A stretch of 64,000 nucleotides of DNA from positions 1-64,000 of the forward strand of contig NZ_CABVPR010000015.1 in the NCBI RefSeq assembly GCF_902499135.1, written 5' to 3'. Origin of the DNA: Burkholderia dolosa. Lineage in GTDB: Bacteria > Pseudomonadota > Gammaproteobacteria > Burkholderiales > Burkholderiaceae. The position numbers were made by a program, and so were the translations under genes. Below are positions 20,391-28,991 of the stretch, one piece after another. Under the pieces are notes generated by a model. The model was given only the letters and a program-made list of their open reading frames with translations, was not told the DNA's origin and did no database searches. Position 1 is the first letter of the stretch; every line of letters begins with the position of its first letter.

Positions 20391-20436
20391 GGTTTGCCGG
20401 CTGGTGGGTTCGATTGAACGCAATGATAAAGGACGC

Positions 20437-21660
20437 TCACTGGCGCGCCCCGGTCGCGGTACCCGGACAGCCCAGTGGTGCCAGAGGGATCGTCGCGTAG
20501 GCCGAATAAAGCGCCGGGAAATTGGCGATGTTCGTGCTTGCCTCGACGTTGACGGGCACCACTGTTTGACCGCTGGCGATCTTCCAGACGATCTTGTCCG
20601 TGTCGTACATCCGCGTCGGGCCGCCGTGAGCCGGATTCGGGCCGGTGATATGCAGATTCTTTTGCCCGCTTCCCAGCTTGAACTGCTTCCATAGATCGCT
20701 CAGCCGCATCTCGGCCCGCTCGTATACGGTCGTCGCGCACTGCAGGGTCGGCGTCTGGTTCGCCAGTTGCAGTTGTTCGAGGGTGTGGTCGCGCTGAACC
20801 AGCGCGATCAGCGGCGAAAGATCGGTGATGCGATTGCCGTCCAGGTTCAGACTGATCAATTGCTGCAGATCCGCAAGCGGCGAGAGATCCTGAATGCGAT
20901 TGCCGGCAAGAGAAAGGTTTTGAAGCTGGGCAAGCGGCTTCAGTATGGATAGATCCCACATTCCGACGCCGTCGAGCGACAGGTTTTCGAGCGTGGAGAT
21001 CTTCGACAGCGGCGACAGGTCCGATATCGCGTTCGAGCTGAGAAACAGCTCCGAGAGCGGGAGCGCCGCGAGTGCGGATATGTCGGTGATCGCATTGCTC
21101 GAAAGATCGAGCGACGCCAATTGCGCAAGGTTCGCGACGAGCGGACGGATGTCGCTGATCTTGTTGCGTGCCAGCGACAAGAGCCGAAGGTTGGGCAGAT
21201 GGGTGAGACTGTCGAGGCTCGCGTTCGTGACGCGGTTGTTGTCCGCCAGCAGCTCGTGCAGGCTCGTCATGCCCGACAGCGGCGTGAAATCGGAGACACG
21301 GTTGTTGCCGATATCGAGTATGCCGAGGCTGGATGCGCACTGGATACCGCTCAGATCGGATATCAGCCATCCGCCGTTTTCGGAGAGGTCGAGCGCGAAA
21401 GGAAGATTGTGAGCGAGTTCGTCCGGTGTCAGCGGCGTACCCAGTGCCTTGTCGGGCACGATGAACGTATCGAGCGCGTTCAGCAGGTGCCGGTCTCGAA
21501 TGTCCGCATAGACCACACCGTCTTGCGTGTAAGTCGGGCACACAGGTGCCGACGATGCAGCGTGCTTCGCGCGCTCGGACGGTTGCGCGTCGGACGTGAC
21601 GGGGCCGCACAGCAGCGTGAGCGCGGTGACGGCCGGCAAGCAGAAAGCAAGGGCTTTCAT
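20437..21660 (-). CDS. secreted leucine-rich-repeat protein (internalin/SDS22-like repeats)
   Basis: A 407-residue protein with a Sec signal peptide (about 1-25) and no lipobox or sorting signal. Residues about 108-300 form some eight repeats of 21-24 residues with the pattern LxxLxLxxNxIxDLxPL (for example SLDLSSNAITDISALAAL, NLSLAGNRIQDLSPLADL). These are the short SDS22/internalin class rather than the IpaH class, and there is no E3-ligase domain. A ~105-residue C-terminal domain of unknown type contains Cys308 and Cys398. GAGGA precedes the ATG. It probably shares a transcript with the LprI/DUF4232 gene. A binding role outside the cytoplasm is inferred from fold. Confidence 0.85.
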   Translation of the reverse strand: MKALAFCLPAVTALTLLCGPVTSDAQPSERAKHAASSAPVCPTYTQDGVVYADIRDRHLLNALDTFIVPDKALGTPLTPDELAHNLPFALDLSENGGWLISDLSGIQCASSLGILDIGNNRVSDFTPLSGMTSLHELLADNNRVTNASLDSLTHLPNLRLLSLARNKISDIRPLVANLAQLASLDLSSNAITDISALAALPLSELFLSSNAISDLSPLSKISTLENLSLDGVGMWDLSILKPLAQLQNLSLAGNRIQDLSPLADLQQLISLNLDGNRITDLSPLIALVQRDHTLEQLQLANQTPTLQCATTVYERAEMRLSDLWKQFKLGSGQKNLHITGPNPAHGGPTRMYDTDKIVWKIASGQTVVPVNVEASTNIANFPALYSAYATIPLAPLGCPGTATGARQ

Positions 21661-22379
21661 GCGCGATCCTCTACTTTAAATCGCGAATATCGCGATTCCG
21701 ATGGTGGGTCGCTGAAATCGTGGCCGGCGTAATCCGACGTGCCAGTCGCGGATTCGGCGTGCGGAACGGGTCGTGCAAAAACAATTCAGCTGATGCGGCA
21801 TGACGCGCGAAAATGCCGCGTCGGCAAACATTTTCCGGCACTGACAAATGCGCGCGGCATCCGACGCGGGACTCAACTACAAGAATCGGGCAGCGCAGTC
21901 CGCCGTGCTGTACCAAGACACGCTTTCATTTCCGTCCTGGCTAATACGAGCGGCCGGCGTCTGGTGTCTCATGCTCGGACGGCTAACGCGGTCCGAGCAT
22001 TAATGGCAACCAGGATGCCGCTACGAGCGAATACCGAGGCACAAAATACGCGTAGCCCGATAAAGATAAGAACACGAAAAACCATCGTTCCAAACTATAG
22101 AAACTGACAGTTACCTTCCTGCATGATCGGGAATAGTGATAGTGCTTCTTATCGACGCTGTGGGCTTGAACGACCAGCCAAAGTTCGTCGCGTGTCCGGC
22201 GAATTTCACATCGAGACAGTGCCCATTCAGCACCCGGCCGACGCGGGCCAAGGGCGTCGCGCGCAACGCGTTGATCGTCTTCGGTTGGGATGATTCGGCG
22301 CAGCCCGTCGGACTGTTCTGATGTCTGATGCCAGCGCGGAGGATCGCGCCGGCATCCGAGCGGCGGTTATCGGCCAACG
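21661..22379. other. gene-poor stretch upstream of the LRR gene
   Basis: About 720 bases without a convincing gene on either strand. Base composition is uneven, with an AT-rich patch near 22020-22150. The leader of the LRR gene must start here, but I see no promoter hexamers I would defend. Confidence 0.55.
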
Positions 22380-22481
22380 TGGACGGACCTCGAGATACAG
22401 TCCATTGCCGTCGGCAAGTTTGGTACGCTTGTCGCCTGCTTTCGCTCGTCGGATCCGGACTTCCGTACGCGACACGGAAAA
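22380..22481 (-). pseudogene. fragment of a P4-type tyrosine integrase (DUF4102 arm-binding domain)
   Basis: On the minus strand about 34 codons read SVSRTEVRIRRAKAGDK followed by RTKLADGNGLYLEVRP. This is the near-invariant N-terminal DNA-binding motif of P4/CP4-57-type integrases (TxxxIRxAKP..KP.KLADGGGLYLxV). The match stops abruptly after VRP: the expected KYWR segment is absent in all frames, and no catalytic Arg-His-Arg-Tyr core is present nearby. It is a decayed remnant marking past insertion of an island. No tRNA gene is visible beside it. Confidence 0.7.
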
Positions 22482-22648
22482 AGCCGCTATCGTCGCTGGA
22501 AGTTCAAAGCCTGCGCGTTTGGATACCCGCTTTTCTCGGCTTGGCGCGATTTCCGACGAGCGTGAGCGAACGATGAAAGGGCGGCCGGCGGCCGACTGGC
22601 AAGGGTGCCAGGCCAATCGCCGAACCGCCACGGACAGGAGCGAACGAA

Positions 22649-22963
22649 GTGATCAGACATATCGTCATGTGGAAGTTGAAGGAATCGGCGGAAGGCGCGA
22701 CGCGCGCGCAGAACGCGCTGAAGCTCAAGGAAAAGCTCGAAGGCTGCCGCGACATCGTGCCGGGCATCCTGCAGCTCGACGTCGGCGTCGCGACGCCGGG
22801 CCTCGAAGCGACGTCCGACGTCGTGCTCGTATCCGATTTCGCGGATCGCGCGGCGCTCGACGCGTACCAGGTGCATCCGGTTCACCAGGAAGTGAAGAAG
22901 TTCGTCGTCAACGTGGTCGAATCGCGCCAGTGCGTCGACTATCTGGTCGACGGCCCGCGATGA
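22649..22963 (+). CDS. Dabb-family (stress-responsive A/B barrel) protein
   Basis: A 104-residue dimeric ferredoxin-like barrel protein. The family hallmark is the start MIRHIVMWKLK followed by a helix and LQLDVGV, with VVLVSDFADRAALDAYQVHPVHQ later. Family members have no single agreed function; some act in stress or in aromatic metabolism. The start is GTG at 22649, chosen because AGGAG lies at 22636-22640 and the protein begins exactly at the family's conserved N terminus. Its stop overlaps the next start (ATGA), so the two are coupled. Confidence 0.88.
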   Translation: MIRHIVMWKLKESAEGATRAQNALKLKEKLEGCRDIVPGILQLDVGVATPGLEATSDVVLVSDFADRAALDAYQVHPVHQEVKKFVVNVVESRQCVDYLVDGPR

Positions 22964-23439
22964 GCGACACGGCATCCCGGACGGACGGTCCGTCGATCGA
23001 AAGCCCGTTCGTCGATCTGCTCGGCGTGCAGCTCGTGTCCGCGAAAGACGGCGCGAGCGAGATCGCGCTGGCGCTCGAAGAGCGGCACATGAACACGTGG
23101 AGCATCGCGCACGGCGGCGTGACGATGACGCTCGCCGACATCGCGCTCGCGATGGCCGCGCGCAGCCTGACCGACGACGGCGTCGGCGTCGTCACCGTCG
23201 AGATGAAGGTGAACTTCATGCAGCCGGGGCGTGGCGAGCTGCGCGCGTACGGGCGCGTAATGCATCGCTCGACGACGATGGCGTATTGCGAAGGCGAAGT
23301 GCGCGACAGCGACGGCAACTTCGTCGCGAAGGCGCTCGGCACGTTCAAGTACATGCGGCGGCTCGCGGTCGGCCGCGACATCAAGCGGCAACGCACGCGC
23401 ACGGCGCCGGACGTGCAGCCCGGTCCGAGCGACGCGTAA
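22960..23439 (+). CDS. PaaI-type hotdog thioesterase
   Basis: A 159-residue hotdog-fold protein predicted to hydrolyse acyl- or aryl-CoA thioesters in the cytosol. The PaaI signature is clear: NTWSIAHGGVTMTLADIALAMA, with the catalytic Asp in the following helix, then VTVEMKVNFMQPGRG and EGEVRDSDGNFVAKALGTFKY. The ATG overlaps the Dabb stop by 4 bases (ATGA). A basic tail (KRQRTRTAPD) extends beyond the fold. The substrate cannot be told from sequence. Confidence 0.88.
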   Translation: MSDTASRTDGPSIESPFVDLLGVQLVSAKDGASEIALALEERHMNTWSIAHGGVTMTLADIALAMAARSLTDDGVGVVTVEMKVNFMQPGRGELRAYGRVMHRSTTMAYCEGEVRDSDGNFVAKALGTFKYMRRLAVGRDIKRQRTRTAPDVQPGPSDA

Positions 23440-23850
23440 GCGCGCAAGGGCGCGGCGCTGTCCGGTAGCGGCAGGGCCGCTTCGCTCGACGACACGCGCC
23501 CGCGTCTTCTTGCGGAACGATCGCCTCGTGCGGCCACGGCGCGGCCGCGCCGCTCGCGGATCGGGCGCGGATCCTGCACTCGCAGCCGACGATACCGCGC
23601 TTCACCGCGTTCGAGCACGCCGACGCGCGGGCGCCCGCGCTCGCCGGCCGGGCGAACTCGTCGCGACGCAGCCGCTGCATGACGGCGAGACGATCGCGTA
23701 CGGGCTCGAACGAACGCGGCCGCCGGAAGCGTTTCTCCGGCTGCCAAGGGGCCGCAATTCCGCAAGCAGCGCGTCCAGCCCGTCCGACGCGGACATGGCA
23801 TCATGTGACGCTTGATCGTTCACGGCGCCGTGTGTGCGCCGTCTTCACCG
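23440..23850. other. 411-base stretch without a supported gene
   Basis: GC-rich sequence between the thioesterase and the esterase. Open frames exist on both strands, but none has a ribosome site, a recognisable domain or plausible composition. It may hold a decayed gene; I see nothing specific. Confidence 0.5.
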
Positions 23851-24810
23851 ATGCCGCTGAATCCGAAGATTGCCCAGGTGCTCGACATGATCGAGCGCGC
23901 AAAACGTCCGTCCTATCACCACCAGACGCCGCAGCAGGCGCGTGCCGCATACGAGAAGAGCGCGCCGATTCTCGACGTGGCGCCCGCGCCGATGCACGCG
24001 GTCGACGAATGCGTGGTGCCGACGCGCGACGGCCGCACGATCGGCGCGCGGCTGTACCTGCCGGTCGCGCCGAGCCTCGCGGAGCCGCTGCCGGCGCTCG
24101 TCTACTACCACGGCGGCGGCTTCACGGTCGGCAGCGTCGATACGCACGATGCGCTGTGCCGGATGTTCGCGCGCGACGCGCAATGCGCGGTGCTGTCGGT
24201 CGGCTACCGGCTCGCGCCGGAGCACAAGTTTCCGACCGCGGTGAACGACGCCGATGACGCATTGCGCTGGCTCCATCGCAACGCGGCGTCGTTCGGAATC
24301 GACGCGTCGCGGCTGGCAGTCGGCGGAGACAGCGCCGGCGGCACGCTCGCGACCGTCTGCGCGGTGCTCGCGCGCGACGCGGGCATCCGTCTTGCGCTGC
24401 AGATGCTGATCTATCCGGGCGTGACCGGCTACCAGGACACCGAATCGCACGCGCGGCTGGCGAACGGCTATCTGCTGTCGCAGGACACGATCCAGTGGTT
24501 TTTCTCGCAATACGTGCGCGATCGGGCCGATCGCGACGACTGGCGCTTCGCGCCGCTCGACGGCACGCGCGGCGCGCCGTCGTTCGCGGGCGTCGCGCCG
24601 GCCTGGATCGCGATCGCCGAATACGACCCGCTGAGCGATGAGGGCGCTGCGTACGCGAACAAACTGTGCGCCGCCGGCAATACGGTCACGCTGGTCCGCT
24701 ATCCGGGAATGATTCACGAATTCTTCAAGATGGGCGGCTACGTGCCGGAAGTGCGCGCCGCCCATGCCGATGCGGTCGCGGCGCTGAAGGCGGCGTTCGA
24801 CGACGTTTGA
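23851..24810 (+). CDS. alpha/beta hydrolase, hormone-sensitive-lipase family esterase
   Basis: A 319-residue cytosolic carboxylesterase of family IV. The oxyanion-hole motif YYHGGGFTVG lies at about residues 85-94, and the nucleophile Ser is in GDSAGG (about 160). The acid is the Asp of EYDPLSDEG and the base the His of GMIHEFF. It begins MPLNPKIAQVLDMI, the usual N-terminal cap of the family. The ATG at 23851 has no strong ribosome site; an in-frame TTG 39 bases upstream is less likely. The next gene (GNAT) begins 34 bases later on the same strand. Confidence 0.9.
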   Translation: MPLNPKIAQVLDMIERAKRPSYHHQTPQQARAAYEKSAPILDVAPAPMHAVDECVVPTRDGRTIGARLYLPVAPSLAEPLPALVYYHGGGFTVGSVDTHDALCRMFARDAQCAVLSVGYRLAPEHKFPTAVNDADDALRWLHRNAASFGIDASRLAVGGDSAGGTLATVCAVLARDAGIRLALQMLIYPGVTGYQDTESHARLANGYLLSQDTIQWFFSQYVRDRADRDDWRFAPLDGTRGAPSFAGVAPAWIAIAEYDPLSDEGAAYANKLCAAGNTVTLVRYPGMIHEFFKMGGYVPEVRAAHADAVAALKAAFDDV

Positions 24811-24844
24811 CGGCGGGCGGCGCCGACGCCGCAGGAGGCGAGCG

Positions 24845-25285
24845 ATGACGGACCGCGTAGTGGAAACGGGCGACTGGGCGACGCTGGGCGGCGATGCCGC
24901 GCGCATTCGCGACGCGGTATTCGTGCGCGAGCAGCAGATTCCGCCGGAATGGGCGCTCGACGATGACGACGCGCTGTCGGTGCACGCGGTCGCGTACCGG
25001 ATCGATCCGGCCACCGGCGCACGCCGCGCGGTGGCGACGGGGCGGCTGCTGCCGTCCGGCACGATCGGCCGCGTCGCGGTGCTGGCCGATGCGCGCGGGC
25101 AGGGTATCGGATCGGCCGTGCTCGCCGCGCTGCTGGACGCGGCCCGCCGCCGCGGCGACGCCGTCGTGCGTCTCTACGCGCAGGATTCGGCGGTGCCGTT
25201 CTATCTGCGGCACGGCTTTGCGGCGATCGGCGAGCCGTTCGTCGAAGCGGGTGTGCCGCACGTCGAGATGGCGCGCGCGCCGTAA
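24845..25285 (+). CDS. GNAT-family N-acetyltransferase (ElaA-like)
   Basis: A 146-residue acetyltransferase of unknown acceptor. It shows IRDAVFVREQQIPPEWALDDDDA, the N-terminal pattern of the ElaA/GNAT subgroup. The acetyl-CoA loop is RVAVLADARGQGIGSAVL, then AQDSAVPFYLRHGF. A good GGAGG ribosome site lies just before the ATG. It is convergent with the NRDE gene, with only 16 bases between the stops. Confidence 0.88.
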   Translation: MTDRVVETGDWATLGGDAARIRDAVFVREQQIPPEWALDDDDALSVHAVAYRIDPATGARRAVATGRLLPSGTIGRVAVLADARGQGIGSAVLAALLDAARRRGDAVVRLYAQDSAVPFYLRHGFAAIGEPFVEAGVPHVEMARAP

Positions 25286-25301
25286 AGCGCGTTGCACGCG
25301 T

Positions 25302-26147
25302 TCAGCGCGGCCGCGTCGCGTCGATATCGAACGTGAACGCGCGCTCGAACGTGCCGGGGCGCACGGTACGGTGCGAGCCGTCGTCGTCGCAGCGTTCCTT
25401 GATTTCGACCGTCAGGCGCACGCCTTCCTTCATCGTCACACGCAGCGCGGTCGTGCCGCGCGTGCCGTATTCGGGCGTCTCGATGAACGCGGCCGACAGC
25501 GCGCGCTCGCGCTCGATCGGAATGCCGGTGTGCGGCAGCGCGTCGTCGTCGGCGACGTGCGTGTCGCGCATCAGCTCGATCAACTCGTCGAGCGACGGAG
25601 TCGGGTTGTCGGTCAGCAGCGTGCCGAGCTCCGCGCGCTTGCGCACCACTTTCGGCCAGGGCGTGTCGAGCCGCGCGTTCGACAGCGCATGCACGCCGGC
25701 CGTGACCAGGACAGGCGCCGCGACGCCGGTTTCGCCTTCGGGCGCACGGTTGCAGAACCACGCGAGTTCGCGCCGTTTCCAGTCGCCGACGAGCAGGTTG
25801 AAGCCGTTGTAGACGGCCGCATGCTCGGCAAGCTGTTCGAGGTAGGCGAGCGGCGCGACGGGCGTGCCGCCGACGAAATCGGACACGAGCTTGCCGCGCG
25901 TCGGCGCGCCTGCGCGGATGTCGAACGGCGCGCGGTAGTTGGTCAGCGCCGCGAAGCGGCCGTCGCGCGATACGCCGAGCCACGTGCCGCCCGCTTCGAG
26001 ATCGCGGCCGGCCAGCACGCCCGGCACGTCTTCCCACCACGACAGCGGCGCGCTCGTGCGACGGAAGAACTCGTCGCGATTGGCCGTCAGCGTAAAGACG
26101 GGACCGGAGGCAGCATCGGGCTGCCAGTCGAAGGCGATCAGGCACAT
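25302..26147 (-). CDS. NRDE-family protein (TANGO2 homologue)
   Basis: A 281-residue protein that begins with the invariant Cys2 (MCLIAF) and carries the name-giving motif in TANRDEFFRR. GTWLGVSRDGRFAALTNYR and PRGKLVSDF-like segments also fit. The Ntn-hydrolase-like fold and N-terminal Cys suggest amide-bond chemistry. Recent work on TANGO2-type proteins proposes roles in heme handling or lipid metabolism, so no function is fixed. ygfZ lies upstream on the same strand (74 bases). Confidence 0.9.
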   Translation of the reverse strand: MCLIAFDWQPDAASGPVFTLTANRDEFFRRTSAPLSWWEDVPGVLAGRDLEAGGTWLGVSRDGRFAALTNYRAPFDIRAGAPTRGKLVSDFVGGTPVAPLAYLEQLAEHAAVYNGFNLLVGDWKRRELAWFCNRAPEGETGVAAPVLVTAGVHALSNARLDTPWPKVVRKRAELGTLLTDNPTPSLDELIELMRDTHVADDDALPHTGIPIERERALSAAFIETPEYGTRGTTALRVTMKEGVRLTVEIKERCDDDGSHRTVRPGTFERAFTFDIDATRPR

Positions 26148-26221
26148 CAGGCGAATCTCGCAGGAAACGTCCGCGACGCCGGCGGCAATGCGCGCCGGTG
26201 CGCGAACGGGTTGTCAGCGTG

Positions 26222-27256
26222 TCATGCTTCCGTCGGCCACGCGTACGGCAGCGCGTCGAACGCGAGCGCCGGACCGTCGGCCGAACCGACGTGCACGGTG
26301 CCGCTGTCGAGCGCGGCGAGCTTGATCTCGACCAGCGCGTCGACGCCGCCGCCGGGCGCGGGCGCCGCATTGACGATCATCCCGCACGGCTGGCCCGGAT
26401 CGTCGCCGTGAAACAGCTCGACGCCGGCGTGCGCGACGTCCGTTTCGCCCGCGACGTGCGCGAGCGCGGTGCGGCGCTTGATCGTTCCGCGGTACTGGCT
26501 GCGCGCCACCACTTCCTGGCCCGGGTAGCACCCCTTGCGGAAGTTAACGGCGCCGATCACGTCGAAGTTGACCATCTGCGGCACGAACTGTTCGACCGTC
26601 GGCTGCGTGATGCGCGGCTCGCCGGCGCGCACGTCGAGCCAGTCCCACACGGCCGGCGACACGACCGGCAGCGCATCGCCGAGCGCGGCGATGCGCGCGT
26701 CGACTTCCGCGCGCGGGCCGATCCACAGATAGCGCTTGCGGCCGGCCGCGTCCGGCACGCGGATCAGCACGCCGGCGGGGCCGTCGACTTTCACGTGCAC
26801 GCCGTCCGGCAGCGCGTCGAAGATGCGCGACAACGTATCGCGCACGTCGCCCGCGAAGCCGACCACCGCGAGCGCTTCGCTCGCGTCCGTCAGCTTCGCC
26901 TTCGCGCGCAGCACGAACATCGACAACCGTTTCTGCACGGCCGCCTGCACGTCCTTCGACACGAGCAGGCGCACGTCGTGGCCGGCGCGCCACGCGAGGA
27001 ACGACGCGAGCAGCCGGCCTTTCGGCGAGCAGTAGCCGGACAGCCGCGCGCTCGCCGCATCGAGGTGCTCGATGTCGTTGGTCAGCTGGCTGTGCAGGAA
27101 CGTCGCGGCGTCGTCGCCGGCCACGTCGATCACGCCGAACTGCGGGAGCGGCATGCAGGCGGCCGGCGCGTCGAAATCGGCGGCGGACGGACGGGGAAAA
27201 ACGGGGAGCGAGGCGGAAGCGGCCTGGGCAGCCGGTGAAACGGACGGTGTGCTCAT
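26222..27256 (-). CDS. ygfZ: folate-binding protein YgfZ (Fe-S cluster repair)
   Basis: A 344-residue GcvT-like protein that uses tetrahydrofolate and supports assembly or repair of certain Fe-S enzymes in the cytosol. The diagnostic motif KGCYPGQE(V) with the conserved Cys is near residue 242. It is preceded by FVPQMVNFDVIGAVNF and followed by RSQYRGTIKRR. The N-terminal half shows FLHSQLTNDI and GYCSPKGRLLA, as in E. coli YgfZ. The ATG is at 27256, divergent from mltG. Confidence 0.95.
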   Translation of the reverse strand: MSTPSVSPAAQAASASLPVFPRPSAADFDAPAACMPLPQFGVIDVAGDDAATFLHSQLTNDIEHLDAASARLSGYCSPKGRLLASFLAWRAGHDVRLLVSKDVQAAVQKRLSMFVLRAKAKLTDASEALAVVGFAGDVRDTLSRIFDALPDGVHVKVDGPAGVLIRVPDAAGRKRYLWIGPRAEVDARIAALGDALPVVSPAVWDWLDVRAGEPRITQPTVEQFVPQMVNFDVIGAVNFRKGCYPGQEVVARSQYRGTIKRRTALAHVAGETDVAHAGVELFHGDDPGQPCGMIVNAAPAPGGGVDALVEIKLAALDSGTVHVGSADGPALAFDALPYAWPTEA

Positions 27257-27333
27257 GGAATGAGGGAACAGTCAACTCTGACTTTGACGGAGGCGAGCAA
27301 GTATTATATGGGTCTTACCCAAGTCACGTTTCC

Positions 27334-28353
27334 ATGTCCCTACTGAAGAAATGCGCCGCGGCGATCGCGGTGCTGGCCGTCGTTGTGGCCGCTGCCGGCG
27401 CGGGCGGCGGATATTACTGGGCGACCCGGCCGCTGCTGCTCGGCGCGGCGTCGCTGGACGTCACGATCAAGCCGCGCAGCAGCGTGAAGAGCGTCGCGCA
27501 GCAGCTGCGGCGCGGCGGCGTGCCGATCCAGCCTTTCGCGTTCGTCGCGATGACGCGCGTGCTCGGGCTGTCGAGCCGGCTCAAGTCCGGCAATTACGAA
27601 TTCAAGACCGGCGTCACGCCTTACGAAGTGCTGCAGAAAATCGCGCGCGGCGACGTGAACGAGTACGTCGCGACCGTGATCGAGGGCTGGACCTTCAAGC
27701 GGATGCGCGCGGAGCTCGACGCGAATCCCGATCTCGCGCACACGACGGCCGGCATGAGCGATGCCGAGCTGCTGCGCGCGATCGGCGCATCGGACAGCGA
27801 GATCCGGCGCGGCAGCGGCGAAGGGCTGTTCTTTCCCGACACCTATCTGTTCGACAAGGGCACGAGCGATCTGAACATCTATCGGCGCGCGTACCGGCTG
27901 ATGCAGACGCGACTCGACGAGGCGTGGGCCGCGCGCGCGCCGGGTCTGCCGTACAAGACGCCTTACGACGCGCTGACGATCGCATCGATCGTCGAAAAGG
28001 AAACGGGCCACGCGTCGGACCGCGCGTTCGTCGCGGCGGTGTTCGCGAACCGGCTGCGCATCGGGATGCCGCTGCAGACGGACCCGGCGGTGATCTACGG
28101 GCTCGGCGACGCGTACGACGGCCGTCTGCGCAAGCGCGACCTGCAGATCGACACTCCTTACAATACGTACACCCGACGCGGGCTGCCGCCGACGCCGATC
28201 GCATTGCCGGGCGTCGCTGCGCTGCAGGCGGCCGTCAATCCGGCGCAGACGAGCGCGCTCTATTTCGTTGCGAAAGGCGACGGCACGAGCGTGTTCTCCG
28301 ACACGCTCGGCGATCACAACAAGGCCGTGGACAAGTACATACGAGGTCAATGA
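27334..28353 (+). CDS. mltG: endolytic peptidoglycan transglycosylase MltG
   Basis: A 339-residue inner-membrane enzyme that cleaves nascent glycan strands and is thought to set their length. An N-terminal transmembrane helix (about 5-29) is followed by a LysM-like region and the YceG/MltG domain. The catalytic Glu is in SIVEKETG (about residue 218), with FFPDTYLF and [12 protein letters not shown] as further hallmarks. The ATG at 27334 begins the membrane anchor. Its stop overlaps the tmk start, so mltG-tmk-holB are read as one unit. Confidence 0.95.
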   Translation: MSLLKKCAAAIAVLAVVVAAAGAGGGYYWATRPLLLGAASLDVTIKPRSSVKSVAQQLRRGGVPIQPFAFVAMTRVLGLSSRLKSGNYEFKTGVTPYEVLQKIARGDVNEYVATVIEGWTFKRMRAELDANPDLAHTTAGMSDAELLRAIGASDSEIRRGSGEGLFFPDTYLFDKGTSDLNIYRRAYRLMQTRLDEAWAARAPGLPYKTPYDALTIASIVEKETGHASDRAFVAAVFANRLRIGMPLQTDPAVIYGLGDAYDGRLRKRDLQIDTPYNTYTRRGLPPTPIALPGVAALQAAVNPAQTSALYFVAKGDGTSVFSDTLGDHNKAVDKYIRGQ

Positions 28354-28973
28354 TGGCGAGCGGTAAATTCATCACGTTCGAAGGGATCGACGGCGCGGGA
28401 AAGACGACGCACCTGAACTGGTTTTGCGAGCGGCTGCAGCAGAAGCTGGCCGCGGCCGGCCGCCATGTCGTCGTCACGCGCGAGCCGGGCGGCACGCAGC
28501 TCGGCGAGACGCTGCGCGACATCGTGCTGAACCAGCCGATGGATCTCGAGACGGAAGCGCTGCTGATGTTCGCCGCGCGCCGCGAGCATCTCGCGCGCGT
28601 GATCGAGCCCGCGCTCGCGCGCGGCGACTGGGTCGTGTCCGATCGCTTCACCGACGCGACGTTCGCGTATCAGGGCGGCGGCCGCGGCTTGCCGCGCGAC
28701 AAGCTCGAAACGCTCGAGCGCTGGGTGCAGGGCGGCTTCCAGCCCGATCTGACGGTGCTGTTCGACGTCGCGCCGCAGGTCGCGAGCGAGCGCCGCGGCG
28801 CGGTGCGCGCGCCCGACAAGTTCGAAAGCGAGTCCGACGCGTTTTTCGCGCGCACGCGCGGCGAGTATCTGCGGCGCGCCGAGGAGGCGCCGCACCGCTT
28901 CGTGATCGTCGACGCGACGCAGTCGATCGCCGAGATCCGGCAGCAGCTCGAGCGCGTGCTCGCCGCGCTGTAA
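28353..28973 (+). CDS. tmk: thymidylate kinase
   Basis: Phosphorylates dTMP to dTDP. The 206-residue protein has the P-loop [12 protein letters not shown] at about 8-19, the DR(Y/F) region as [18 protein letters not shown], and a C-terminal helix ending RVLAAL. Two consecutive ATG codons (28350 and 28353) are possible; the first overlaps the mltG stop as ATGATG. The mltG-tmk-holB order is standard in beta-proteobacteria. Confidence 0.96.
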   Translation: MASGKFITFEGIDGAGKTTHLNWFCERLQQKLAAAGRHVVVTREPGGTQLGETLRDIVLNQPMDLETEALLMFAARREHLARVIEPALARGDWVVSDRFTDATFAYQGGGRGLPRDKLETLERWVQGGFQPDLTVLFDVAPQVASERRGAVRAPDKFESESDAFFARTRGEYLRRAEEAPHRFVIVDATQSIAEIRQQLERVLAAL

Positions 28974-28991
28974 CCCGCGAGGAATGCACCG

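Noticed and set aside
22136-22321. Small plus-strand frame beside the integrase remnant
   Set aside because: Considered as a further mobile-element fragment, but I could not match it to any transposase or integrase segment.
23510-23815. Small plus-strand frame between thioesterase and esterase
   Set aside because: No ribosome site or recognisable domain, and composition typical of non-coding GC-rich DNA.
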